NCBI GenBank assembly: GCA_028281445.1
Contig: JANQJW010000003.1
Location: 1-64,000, forward strand
DNA length: 64,000 nucleotides
Reading direction: 5' to 3'
DNA from: Planctomycetota bacterium
GTDB taxonomy: Bacteria > Planctomycetota > PLA2 > JAEUHO01
The translations under genes and the position numbers were made by a program. The notes beneath the pieces were generated by a model that searched no databases, had not been told where the DNA came from, and worked only from the letters and a program-made list of their open reading frames with translations. How positions within the stretch are numbered: position 1 is the stretch's first letter; every line of letters begins with the position of its first letter. Below, one piece after another: positions 37,967 to 46,167 of this stretch.

Positions 37967-38739
37967 GTCACCTCCCCCGCCGTCCGCCGGAGCAGCTCGT
38001 ACTTCGGGCGGGCACGCACCCTGGCCTCGCACGCCTGTTGCTCCATCGCGTCCACGCGGTGTTCGCTCAGCACGTTGCTGTTGTTGTAGACATAGAGCAT
38101 CTCTTCGATGAACCGGATGTGTTCCGGTCCCGCCATCTCGAGCATGGGGATGGTGTCTGCCACATCACCCGCGAACTTGTAGTACGCCCCGTCCTCGTCA
38201 CGCAGGTCCTCGTCGGAAATCGCATCGTAGAGGAACTGCCTGAAGGTCCGCAGGTGGCTCGCGAGGAAGGTGTGCGCGCGAAAGTCCCGCTCGCGCACGA
38301 TCGCCTCCGGGTACGCCTCGGCGATGCCGCGCCGCTTCGTCCAGCCGATGCGGTGGAGGAGCTTGTTCTTCCAGCGCTGATGGCTCCCGTAGGTGATCCA
38401 GACGTCCGGATCGGCGTAGACGGAGCCCACGGACTCGAGCACGCGGTCGTGCATCAGCCAGTCATCGCCGTCTACGATGATGCAGACGTCCTCGGGATCG
38501 CCCTGGCCGCGGACCATCGCGACGCGGTTGCCGAGCGGCCCCTTGTTCTGCTCGTTGCGCGTGATGTGGAAGCGCTCGTCCCCGGCGACCACCGATCTGG
38601 CCTTCTCGTACGTGTCGTCGGGCGACGCGTCGTCGACCAGCGTGCAGCGGAAGCGCTTGACCGTCTGGCGTTGCATGGAGCGCAGGCAGCGCTCGATCCA
38701 GGGCTCCGCCTTGTAGGCGGCGACGATGAATCGAAACAT
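37963..38739 (-). CDS. Glycosyltransferase family 2 protein
   Basis: 258 residues from the ATG at 38739. GT-A features are FIVAAYKAEPWIERCLRSM, FRCTLVDDASPDDTYEKA and VCIIVDGDDWLMHDRVL (DGDD, the metal-binding part). The lower half has RFIEEMLYVYNNSNVLSEHR, common to family 2 enzymes acting on surface glycans. Third-to-last gene of the operon, two bases after its upstream neighbour. Confidence 0.85.
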   Translation of the reverse strand: MFRFIVAAYKAEPWIERCLRSMQRQTVKRFRCTLVDDASPDDTYEKARSVVAGDERFHITRNEQNKGPLGNRVAMVRGQGDPEDVCIIVDGDDWLMHDRVLESVGSVYADPDVWITYGSHQRWKNKLLHRIGWTKRRGIAEAYPEAIVRERDFRAHTFLASHLRTFRQFLYDAISDEDLRDEDGAYYKFAGDVADTIPMLEMAGPEHIRFIEEMLYVYNNSNVLSEHRVDAMEQQACEARVRARPKYELLRRTAGEVT

Positions 38740-38741
38740 GG

Positions 38742-39713
38742 TCACGCGCGCGCCCCCGCGGCCTCGCGCGCCGCATCGAACAGCCCCTGGTAGCCGAGCG
38801 TCTCGGGCAGGGTGTACGTACCGAAGACGGGCTTCGCGAAGTCCTCCGTCGGCTCGAAGCCGTCCAGCAACCGGAACGCGCCGATGCGCCGGCCGCACAC
38901 GGGCTTGCCGAGCGCGACCGCGTCGAGGAAGGAGAAACCGAACGACTCGCGCTCGCTGAAGCAGGCGTAGTCGTCGGCCGCGCGGTAGAGCGAATAGAGG
39001 TGGGCCTGGCTCGGGGCCTCGACCAGCTCGAGCCGGGGATGGGCGACCGCCTCGATGCGCGCGCGGATCTCCTTGGCGTAGCGCTTCTTGCGCTTGGCGA
39101 ACGTAAGCGGGTCGAAACACCAGATGAGGCGCTTGTCGGTCGCCTCCAGGAAGGCCGGGATGTGGTGATGGCCCTTGACGCGGCCGTAGGGCGTGAACGC
39201 CGTGAGCGTGAAGCCCGCGTCGTCGGCCGGCTCACCGTCCGGAATCGTCGACCGGACGTCGGGCGGCGCAACCACGCAGGGCAGCGCGCGCGGTTCATCG
39301 CGCGGGGTCTCGCAGTGAAGCACGTCCGCGACGCCGTCCCAGTGCCGGGCCTGGTCGAGATCGAGCACGATCTTGAGCCCGGCGAGCTTCGGCAGCCGGG
39401 GCACCCAGCGCTTCCACTTGAGGCCCGACGGCATGACGTAGACGAAGTCCCAGTCGGCGCGTTCGAGATCGCGGTTCCAGCGCTTCTCGTCCAGCGTGCG
39501 AGTCGCCTCGGTGTCGTCGATGGTGAACGGGCCGCGCGGGAACGCGTGGCGGAAGACCATCGTCGCCGTGTAGCCGGACTGCCCGACCCAGTCGGCGAAG
39601 ATGCGCGCGAGGCGCTCCATCCCGCCGATGCCGCCGTTGAAGGGGCCGATGAACAGGATGCGGCCCTTGGGTCCGGGCGGCAGCGGTTCCGGTCGTGTGG
39701 CGCCGAAGGCCAT
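38742..39713 (-). CDS. Glycosyltransferase group 1 (GT-B) protein
   Basis: 323 residues from the ATG at 39713. N-terminal GRILFIGPFNGGIGGMERLARIF has the Gly-rich loop of GT-B donors' partner domain. The C-terminal part has SQAHLYSLYRAADDYACFSERESFGFSFLDAVALGKPV, landmarks being SERESFGFSFLDA and ALGKPVCG, the EX7E-type nucleotide-sugar site of family 4. First gene of the four-gene minus-strand operon, divergent from an alpha/beta hydrolase 47 bases away. Confidence 0.8.
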   Translation of the reverse strand: MAFGATRPEPLPPGPKGRILFIGPFNGGIGGMERLARIFADWVGQSGYTATMVFRHAFPRGPFTIDDTEATRTLDEKRWNRDLERADWDFVYVMPSGLKWKRWVPRLPKLAGLKIVLDLDQARHWDGVADVLHCETPRDEPRALPCVVAPPDVRSTIPDGEPADDAGFTLTAFTPYGRVKGHHHIPAFLEATDKRLIWCFDPLTFAKRKKRYAKEIRARIEAVAHPRLELVEAPSQAHLYSLYRAADDYACFSERESFGFSFLDAVALGKPVCGRRIGAFRLLDGFEPTEDFAKPVFGTYTLPETLGYQGLFDAAREAAGARA

Positions 39714-39760
39714 GGCGAGGAGTCTACCCCTGCCATGGATCGCCCGTAGCATCGCGCTCC

Positions 39761-40528
39761 ATGCAGCAATTCGAGGTCAGTGGTTCCGGCGGCCGTCCCG
39801 TTCGTGCGGTGTCTCATGGCGACGAGAGCGCGCCTGCGGTGCTCGTGGCGCACGGCTTCAAGGGCTTCAAGGACTGGGGCATGTTCCCGTGGCTGGCAGA
39901 CCGGATCGCTGACGCGGGCCTGCGTGCCATCCGGTTCGACTTCTCGCACAACGGCGTCGAGGAGAGTGATTTCGATCGTCTCGACCTGTTCATGCTCGAC
40001 ACCCCGGCGCGCCACCAGGAAGACCTCCGCGCGCTCGCCGACGCGGTGTCCGGGCCGCTCGGCCTCGTGGGGCACAGCCGCGGAGGCGGCGACGCAATCC
40101 TCTTCGCGGCCGACGAACCGCGCGTGGAGTGCGTGGCCACGCTTGCATCGGTCGCAACGACCCACGTGGACGTACCGGACCGCGAGCAAGTTCTTCGCGA
40201 GAAGGGCTACTACCCCTTCCCCAACGCGCGCACCAAGCAGCTCATGCCGGTCGGTCGCGCCGCGTTCGACGAGGGCGACGCCCTGTCGATCGAGGAGGCG
40301 GCGAAGCGGCTCGCGTGTCCCCTGCTGCTGGTGCACGGCTCGGCGGACGAGTCCGTGCCAATGACGGCAATGCACGATCTGGCGACCTGGCAGCCGGCGG
40401 CCGAGACGCTCGAGATCGCCGGAGCCGGTCACACGTTCGGGGCGGTGCACCCGTTCGCGGGTCCGACACCGCACCTGGAGGAGGCGGCCGAGCGCATCAC
40501 GGATTCCTTGAAGGCGAGTCTCGGCTAG
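39761..40528 (+). CDS. Alpha/beta hydrolase
   Basis: 255 residues from the ATG at 39761. The nucleophile elbow is GHSRGG (Ser), with the oxyanion-side HGFKGFKDWGMFPWLA near the N-terminus, the acid probably Asp in LLLVHGSADESVP, and the base His in AGAGHTFGAVHPF. The size and order fit a dienelactone hydrolase- or Ser-esterase-like enzyme. Substrate unknown. It is transcribed away from the glycosyltransferases and overlaps the convergent small gene by four bases at its end. Confidence 0.75.
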   Translation: MQQFEVSGSGGRPVRAVSHGDESAPAVLVAHGFKGFKDWGMFPWLADRIADAGLRAIRFDFSHNGVEESDFDRLDLFMLDTPARHQEDLRALADAVSGPLGLVGHSRGGGDAILFAADEPRVECVATLASVATTHVDVPDREQVLREKGYYPFPNARTKQLMPVGRAAFDEGDALSIEEAAKRLACPLLLVHGSADESVPMTAMHDLATWQPAAETLEIAGAGHTFGAVHPFAGPTPHLEEAAERITDSLKASLG

Positions 40529-40842
40529 GCGTCGTCTCCGTTCTCCTTCTCCTCTTCGTCCGGATAGAGGTGGAAGACCAGAGAGAGCCCCGTCTCCATC
40601 GCCTCGACGAAGTACTTGTGCTCCGGCGTGCCCTTGTAGCCGTCCTCTTCCACGTAGTGCGATTCGTCGACGGACACTGGATTGAACCCGGCCTCCTCCA
40701 CGTAGTGCGACGCCAGCACCTGAGCGCCGTCCTTCTGCTTGAAGTCGATCCAGCACGAGGCGTAGGCGCCCGCCGCGCCCTGCGCCTCGGGGTCGAGCTG
40801 TGCACCGGGCCTCGGCTTGGCGTGAATCACGAACAAGTACAT
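40525..40842 (-). CDS. Small conserved-looking protein with an internal duplicated motif
   Basis: 105 residues, no signal peptide. The middle carries two near-copies, ASHYVEEAGFNPV and ESHYVEEDGYKGT, separated by four residues, then a C-terminal strand LSLVFHLYPDEEEKE. The protein looks like a small cytoplasmic alpha/beta protein. No family recognised. It starts two bases downstream of the membrane hydrolase gene, the last member of the six-gene operon. Confidence 0.55.
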   Translation of the reverse strand: MYLFVIHAKPRPGAQLDPEAQGAAGAYASCWIDFKQKDGAQVLASHYVEEAGFNPVSVDESHYVEEDGYKGTPEHKYFVEAMETGLSLVFHLYPDEEEKENGDDA

Positions 40843-40844
40843 GG

Positions 40845-41675
40845 CTACCTCACGTGTTCCTGCAAGAACTTACCGATCTCGCGCCAGTAGTTCTTGCCGC
40901 CGATGAACTCAAGATCGTTGTGGCCGGCGCTTCCGACCGAGAGCCACTGTTTGGGCTCCTTGGCCGCGTCGAAGAGCTGCTTGCCGAGCTTCATCGGGAT
41001 GATGCGATCGCGGTCGCCGTGGATCATCAACACGGGACAACCGACCCTCGCGATCTTTGCCTCGTTGTCGTAGTTCTCGCGCATGAAGAGCCTGACAGGG
41101 AAGAACGGGTACGCGTTCTGGCCCACGTCCGGCAGTGAACTGAAGGGCGAACGCAGCACCAGTGCGGCGGGCTTGCTGTGCAACGCCAGCTCGACGGCGA
41201 CACCCGTACCGATCGAGTTGCCCAGATAGACGACCTGCCCCTTCGCGTTCTCGTCGACCCACTTGCGGCACGCCTTCGCATCCGCGTAGAGGCCGTCTTC
41301 GGAGGGCGCTCCCGTACTGCCGCCGTACCCGCGATAGTCGGGGAGCAACACGCCGTAGCCGAGCAGGTTGAGGTTTTCGAGTATCGACGTCCGGTGCCCG
41401 CGGTGGCCGGCGTTGCCGTGAAAGACGATCACCGTGATGGGCTTCGTCCCCGCCAGGTACCACGCCTGGATCGTCTCGCCGTCGCTCGTCTTGATCGCGA
41501 CCTCCTGTACCGCCTCCCAGAAGGCCGTGCGGGGCTTGCTCACAGCCCTGGCATCCGGGAAGTAGATGAGGCGGCGCTGGAAGATCCACGCAAGCAGTCC
41601 CAGCGCGAGGTACGTGCCCACGACGACCAGCAGGATGCGCCGGAGCCACGGCCACGGAGATGCCAAGGCGCCCAT
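40845..41675 (-). CDS. Membrane-anchored alpha/beta hydrolase (BEM46/ABHD13-like)
   Basis: 276 residues. An N-terminal transmembrane helix (ILLVVVGTYLALGLLAWIF) is followed by RRLIYFPDA, the entry of the BEM46/ABHD13-type family. The nucleophile elbow is LGNSIGTG (Ser). The Asp in LMIHGDRDRIIP and the His in SAGHNDLEF complete the triad. VFHGNAGHRGHR is the HGNAGN-like oxyanion motif. It may hydrolyse a lipid or ester on the inner face of the envelope. The start follows the stop of the GT4 gene by two bases. Confidence 0.8.
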   Translation of the reverse strand: MGALASPWPWLRRILLVVVGTYLALGLLAWIFQRRLIYFPDARAVSKPRTAFWEAVQEVAIKTSDGETIQAWYLAGTKPITVIVFHGNAGHRGHRTSILENLNLLGYGVLLPDYRGYGGSTGAPSEDGLYADAKACRKWVDENAKGQVVYLGNSIGTGVAVELALHSKPAALVLRSPFSSLPDVGQNAYPFFPVRLFMRENYDNEAKIARVGCPVLMIHGDRDRIIPMKLGKQLFDAAKEPKQWLSVGSAGHNDLEFIGGKNYWREIGKFLQEHVR

Positions 41676-41677
41676 CG

Positions 41678-42817
41678 CTACGATGTCCTCGAAGACACGC
41701 GCTGCTCGAGCGCTTCGATCACCCGCGCCGCCACCTTGGTCGTGTCGTACTGCGCGTCGGCCTTGGCACGCGCTGCCGCACCCATGCGCGCGGCCGCCTC
41801 GCGGTCGCTCGCGAGCCGCTCCATCGCGTCGGCAAGCGCGCTTCCGGTCTCGTCGAACAGCAGGCCGGTCTCGCCGTCGTCCACGATCTCCGGCAGCATG
41901 CCGCGCCTCGTCGCGATGCTGGGCACGCCCAGGCTCATCCCCTCGCGAAGCGCGCGACAGGTCGGATCGCTGCCGGGCACCAGGAAGATCTGCCCCTCGA
42001 AGCCGCCGAGCGCATGCGCGTACGCGTCCCCGCGCAGGTAGCCGGTGAACGTCACGACGTCTCCCAAGCCGCGTTCGGAAACCGGGCGGTGGCCGACCTG
42101 CTCCTGGTTCGTACCGCGGCCGACCACGAGGAGGTGGAAGCGCACGCCGCGCGCCCGGAGCGTCTCGACGGCGTCCCACAGGATCTCGAATCGCCGGTGC
42201 AGCTGGAGCCGCGCGACGATGCCGTAGAGGAAGACGTCATCGTCGATCCCGTTCGCGGCACGGACGCCGGGGTCCTGCGACCGGCGGGCACGCAACGCAG
42301 CGATGTCGAGCGGCGGGCCGGTACGCGCGATGCGCTCTCCCTCGATGCCCGCGTCCTCGAGGCAACGCCGCGCTGTCTCGCTGAACGCGAAGACGACGTC
42401 GGACGCACGCAACGCGACCGCATCACGCTTCTCGGGCTCAGCCGTGCCGTCCTCGAACCACAGCCGCGCGACGGGCGGCCCCTGCCCGCGTGTTGCCCGC
42501 AGCAGCAGCCGATGGTCGCTGCGCTGCGTGCTCACGAGCGCATCGAAACCCTCCGCGCGACTCAGGTGGCGCAAGCGCCGGCTGTCCCGGAGATCCCGCA
42601 GCGGCGAGGAGTGCTTGCTCAGCGTCGCACCTGTCTGTGCAAGGGTCAGGCCGCGATCGGCGGCGCACACCTCCGCTTCCGGATCGCACCCGGCGGGCGC
42701 CCGGCCCACGGCCACCTGGACCTCGTGACCGAGATCCTGGACGGCGCGCGCGAGGTCGAGGCTCGGCTCCAGCGGGCCCGTGTGCTTCCAGTTGCTGATG
42801 GTCCAGAGCAGCTTCAC
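41678..42817 (-). CDS. Glycosyltransferase family 4 protein
   Basis: 379 residues from a GTG that overlaps the upstream stop (GTGA). N-terminal LLWTISNWKHTGPLEPSLDLARAVQDLGHEV is an acceptor-domain start (landmarks GPLEPSLDLA). The C-terminal part has the family-4 donor site: FLVPGSDPTCRALREGMSLGVPSIATRRGMLPEIVDDGETGLLF, landmarks being GSDPTCRALREGMSLG and GMLPEIV. Probably adds a core sugar in LPS synthesis, given the kinases that flank it. Confidence 0.85.
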   Translation of the reverse strand: MKLLWTISNWKHTGPLEPSLDLARAVQDLGHEVQVAVGRAPAGCDPEAEVCAADRGLTLAQTGATLSKHSSPLRDLRDSRRLRHLSRAEGFDALVSTQRSDHRLLLRATRGQGPPVARLWFEDGTAEPEKRDAVALRASDVVFAFSETARRCLEDAGIEGERIARTGPPLDIAALRARRSQDPGVRAANGIDDDVFLYGIVARLQLHRRFEILWDAVETLRARGVRFHLLVVGRGTNQEQVGHRPVSERGLGDVVTFTGYLRGDAYAHALGGFEGQIFLVPGSDPTCRALREGMSLGVPSIATRRGMLPEIVDDGETGLLFDETGSALADAMERLASDREAAARMGAAARAKADAQYDTTKVAARVIEALEQRVSSRTS

Positions 42818-44403
42818 TCGATCGGCTCATCCACGACCAGGATCTTCTGTGCGAGCTGCGCGGCGACCTCGCGCGCGACCCGCTTCTCTTCCTCACGCGG
42901 CCGCCAGTCGTCCGCATAGCGACGGTACCAGCGCAAGCGGTCGCTGCGCGTCACGCAGCGGGCGATCGACGCCGCGAGCTGGGAGAGGTTCTTGATTCGG
43001 CGGCGGTGATCGACCTCGTCATCGAAGAACCGCACTCGATCCGTGTCGATCAGGTGGAAGCGATACGCACCGTTCTCCTCACCGACGAGCACGTTCACGC
43101 CCTTGAGATCGCCGTGATAGACACCGCTCCGGTGCAACGCGCGCAGCCACGTGGCGGACGCATCGAGCAAACGCCTGCCCGCGGTTCGATCCGAAGCAAA
43201 CAGATCGTGCGCCAGGTGATCGAGACGCGGGAGATCCGAGAGATCCTCGAAGAGGGAGTACGTGCGGCCGTCCTCGCGCACGAACGCGAGCGGCCTGGCC
43301 GTGTCGACGCCGCGCACTCCCAGGCAGTGCGCGTTGTGATACCCGCTGGCGTGCCGCCGCGCGTGCAGCGCGTCCTTGAACTTCGCGAGCGCGCCATCCG
43401 CGAGCCGCTCCTTGACGACGACATCGCCGTGCCGCGTCACGAGCCCCTTGCTGCTGCGCTTGACGAAGGCCGGATGCCCCGGATCGCGCGCCGCATCGTG
43501 GGCGGCCAGCGCGTTGGCCAGGCGTTCGAGCGTCAGGTCACGACGTCGCCAGCCCTGCCCAGACCCGACGTCAGACGTGTAGACGGTGCTGTTCTTGAAA
43601 CAGCGCTTGCCGCGGCTCTTGAGACGGACACGCTCCATGCGCGCGATCCGCCGCTCGACGTCGCGGTGCCACGTTCCGGACGGCTCGCCGTTCAGGTAGC
43701 GATCGACGGCATGCCAGCGCGCGTCGGCATCCATGTAGCTCGTCAACGAGTGCAGCCACTGGGCCAGCCCGCGCCGTCGCGACGCCGACGAGACCGGGCG
43801 GCCCCAGGTGCAGCGGTGGAGGTCGGTGATCGCCAGACGACAGCGGTCGCCGGGGCCGGGCCCCATCAGGACATTGCCGGTGTGCAGGTCGCGGTGGTCG
43901 AAGCCGCGGTCGTGCATGCCTCGGATCAGGACGATCAGCCGTTCCAACAGCGCCTGACGCATCGCATCGGGCTGCGCCGAAAGAGCCTCCGACACGGGCT
44001 CGAGGACCTCGAGGTAGCGCGCCGCATAGAACGCGGCATCGAGCATGCGCAAGGACCGCCGCTCCCCCACCGCCAGCGGCTCGGGCACAGGCGCGCCCAT
44101 GCCATGGAGATGTCGCGCCGCCTCCCACTCGGCGCGCGCACGTCCCGTACGCACGAGGGAGATCAGGCGTTCGCGTAGGCGCTCGATGCGATGGAACTTC
44201 ACCAGCACGGGTCCCACGCCCTCCCACGCGACACGTCCCGTGACACGCGTCGTCGTCTCGCGCAGGACCCGGCCCGCTCGCACGTGATCTTCCGGCGCCG
44301 CGAGGAAGCGCGTGTGGATCGCCGACTCGATGGCGGGCAGCGCCGCACAGTGGTAGCCGGCGAGCCGGAAGCGCTTCACGCGTGCCGCCGGCGCCGTGCT
44401 CAT
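42814..44403 (-). CDS. Protein with two tandem LPS-kinase (Kdo/WaaP-like) domains
   Basis: 529 residues. Domain 1 (about 30-250) has a KFHRIERLRERLISLVRTG lysine region, ARAEWEAARHLHGMGAPVPEPLA, the catalytic loop DRGFDHRDLHTGNVLM and an ITDLHRC metal-binding Asp. Domain 2 (about 300-529) repeats the plan: HGDVVVKERL, FKDALHARRHASGYHNA, catalytic loop SGVYHGDLKGVNVLV and LIDTDRVRF. Both keep the D and N of HxDLxxxN, so both may be active. LPS kinases phosphorylate Kdo or heptose of the core. Fusion of two such domains is unusual. Overlaps neighbours at both ends. Confidence 0.75.
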   Translation of the reverse strand: MSTAPAARVKRFRLAGYHCAALPAIESAIHTRFLAAPEDHVRAGRVLRETTTRVTGRVAWEGVGPVLVKFHRIERLRERLISLVRTGRARAEWEAARHLHGMGAPVPEPLAVGERRSLRMLDAAFYAARYLEVLEPVSEALSAQPDAMRQALLERLIVLIRGMHDRGFDHRDLHTGNVLMGPGPGDRCRLAITDLHRCTWGRPVSSASRRRGLAQWLHSLTSYMDADARWHAVDRYLNGEPSGTWHRDVERRIARMERVRLKSRGKRCFKNSTVYTSDVGSGQGWRRRDLTLERLANALAAHDAARDPGHPAFVKRSSKGLVTRHGDVVVKERLADGALAKFKDALHARRHASGYHNAHCLGVRGVDTARPLAFVREDGRTYSLFEDLSDLPRLDHLAHDLFASDRTAGRRLLDASATWLRALHRSGVYHGDLKGVNVLVGEENGAYRFHLIDTDRVRFFDDEVDHRRRIKNLSQLAASIARCVTRSDRLRWYRRYADDWRPREEEKRVAREVAAQLAQKILVVDEPIE

Positions 44404-45188
44404 GCGCCGCCGTCCTGCCGTTCCTCACGCAGGATGTCCCAGAGGCGCGCGTACTTCATGAAGCACGCGGTGGCGCCCAGACGCGCGATAACGTATCCGG
44501 CGCGACCGTCGAGGAAGCCGAGCCGCAACACGTACGAACGGAAGAAGCTCCACGACGGACGGAACATCATCGCGAAGAGCGCCGAGCGTCGGCCGCGCTG
44601 ATGCATCTGCTCCGCCATCACGCCGCTGTAGCGGACCATCTGTCGCAGGTGGTCTTCCATCGAGCGGTACGTGAAGTGCTCGATGTTGCCTTCGCCGATG
44701 CGCGCGACGGGCCCTTCGGCTTCGACGCGATCGTGGGGATCGATGCCGCCCCAGCGCGCGTTCCGTCGATCGAAGAGACGCACGCGCCACTCGGGGTACC
44801 AGCCGCCGTGGCGAATCCAGCGCCCGAGGTAGAAGACCTTGCGCGTCATCTCGTAGGCGCGCGGTCCGTCCTGGCCCTCCAGCGCGCCGTTTCCACGCAG
44901 CCCTTCGATCCGGCCCCGCAGTTCCGCGTCCACGCGCTCGTCGGCATCGAGCGAGAGGATCCAGTCGTTCTCGGCGGCCTCCACGGCGCGGTTCTTCTGC
45001 GCCACCCACCCGGGCCAGTCGGTCTCGATCACACGTGCACCGGCTGCGCGGCAGAGGTCCTGGGTGCCGTCCGTGCTGCCGGAGTCGAGCACGACGACCT
45101 CGTCGCAGAACGCCACGCTCTCGAGGCAGGGACCGATCCGGTCCGCCTCGTCCTTCGCGATGATGCACGCGGAGATGCGCGCGCTCAT
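44400..45188 (-). CDS. Glycosyltransferase family 2 protein (WaaE-like)
   Basis: 262 residues. SACIIAKDEADRIGPCLESV and VVVLDSGSTDGTQDLC open the GT-A fold, ending in WILSLDADERVDAELRGRI (the DADE metal site of WaaE/KdtX-type enzymes). The central WVAQKNRAVEAAENDWILSL, VFYLGRWIRHGGWYPEWRVRLFDRR and a C-terminal membrane-near helix are typical of beta-1,4-glucosyltransferases of the LPS core. Stop overlaps the tandem-kinase start (ATGA), start overlaps the upstream kinase stop (ATGA). Confidence 0.85.
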   Translation of the reverse strand: MSARISACIIAKDEADRIGPCLESVAFCDEVVVLDSGSTDGTQDLCRAAGARVIETDWPGWVAQKNRAVEAAENDWILSLDADERVDAELRGRIEGLRGNGALEGQDGPRAYEMTRKVFYLGRWIRHGGWYPEWRVRLFDRRNARWGGIDPHDRVEAEGPVARIGEGNIEHFTYRSMEDHLRQMVRYSGVMAEQMHQRGRRSALFAMMFRPSWSFFRSYVLRLGFLDGRAGYVIARLGATACFMKYARLWDILREERQDGGA

Positions 45189-46087
45189 GAACCGGCCTCC
45201 CGCACGGCGGCGCCGTGGTGACGCCATCCGGACCACGGCCGGGCCTCGCCAGTGAGCCGCCACCACAGGCGGCGCATGCCGAGACCTCGACGGAGGCGCG
45301 CGCGGATGCGGTCCAGCCACTGGGACGCCGCCGCGCGGTCCCCCGCGTAGCCCTCGAGGAAGCGTAGCGCGGAGCGGCGCCCGGCGGTCATGCCCTTGAG
45401 GCGGTGCTTTTCGATGGCGCGACCGAGTCGCACGAGGTTCGTCAGCCGGCGCTCGTCGTCCAGCCGGCCGGCGGCCGTCCAGGCGCGATCGAGGTCGATC
45501 ACGTAGACCTCGCCGGCAGGGTCGACGAGCAGGTTCTTCGGGTGCAGATCGGCGTGGGAGACGCCTGCGTCGTGCAGCGTCCGGACCGCCCGTCCCGCTC
45601 TCCGCAACGTGCGCGTGTCGGAGAGCTCGTTGCCGTTGCGGACCCCGTAGAGCCAGGCCTCGAAGTCGATGGCGCCCTCGATCTCCCGCGTGAGCAGGCT
45701 CCCGCTCCAGCCCAGCGGGCTGCGGTGGACGACGGCGCCAACTGCCTCCAGCACCGGTACGCCGGCCGCGCGCAGGCGCCGGTGGAGCGCGAGTTCCTGC
45801 AGCGGCCGCAGCGGTCCGTGGAAGCGCGCCCCGCGCAGCGTGCGCAGATGCCCGCCCTTGCGATACATCCGCACCAGCAACGGCCCCTCGTCGCGGTCGA
45901 TCCGCGCCAGTGCCGCCCGTCCTCCGACGTCGGCGCGCGGCAGGCTGTCGAGGCCGGTCGCAACCGCTCGGACCGGATCCTCGTATCCGGGAACCCACGC
46001 GAGCACGGTGCCGCGATCGACGCGCAGCGCCACACCGTCGGGCACGTCGTACCGCTCCCTCAGCTCGTTCGACCCGGTCTCGTTCAC
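45185..46087 (-). CDS. LPS core kinase (Kdo kinase-like, InaA/WaaP superfamily)
   Basis: 300 residues from a GTG at 46087. LLVRMYRKGGHLRTLRG, then FHGPLRPLQELALHRRLRAAGVPVLEAVG, catalytic loop DAGVSHADLHPKNLLVDP and VIDLDRAWT are in the order of KdkA (3-deoxy-D-manno-octulosonic acid kinase). The Asp in HADLHPKN and the DxD-like VIDLD are preserved. KdkA places phosphate on Kdo of the inner core. First gene of the six-gene LPS operon. Confidence 0.75.
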   Translation of the reverse strand: MNETGSNELRERYDVPDGVALRVDRGTVLAWVPGYEDPVRAVATGLDSLPRADVGGRAALARIDRDEGPLLVRMYRKGGHLRTLRGARFHGPLRPLQELALHRRLRAAGVPVLEAVGAVVHRSPLGWSGSLLTREIEGAIDFEAWLYGVRNGNELSDTRTLRRAGRAVRTLHDAGVSHADLHPKNLLVDPAGEVYVIDLDRAWTAAGRLDDERRLTNLVRLGRAIEKHRLKGMTAGRRSALRFLEGYAGDRAAASQWLDRIRARLRRGLGMRRLWWRLTGEARPWSGWRHHGAAVREAGS

Positions 46088-46167
46088 GCGTGCATCTTGC
46101 CCGCGGTGCCAGCCGGAGCGATAGCGCTTTTGGGACCCGCCCGAACCGGGCGCACGAGAAGCGGCGG

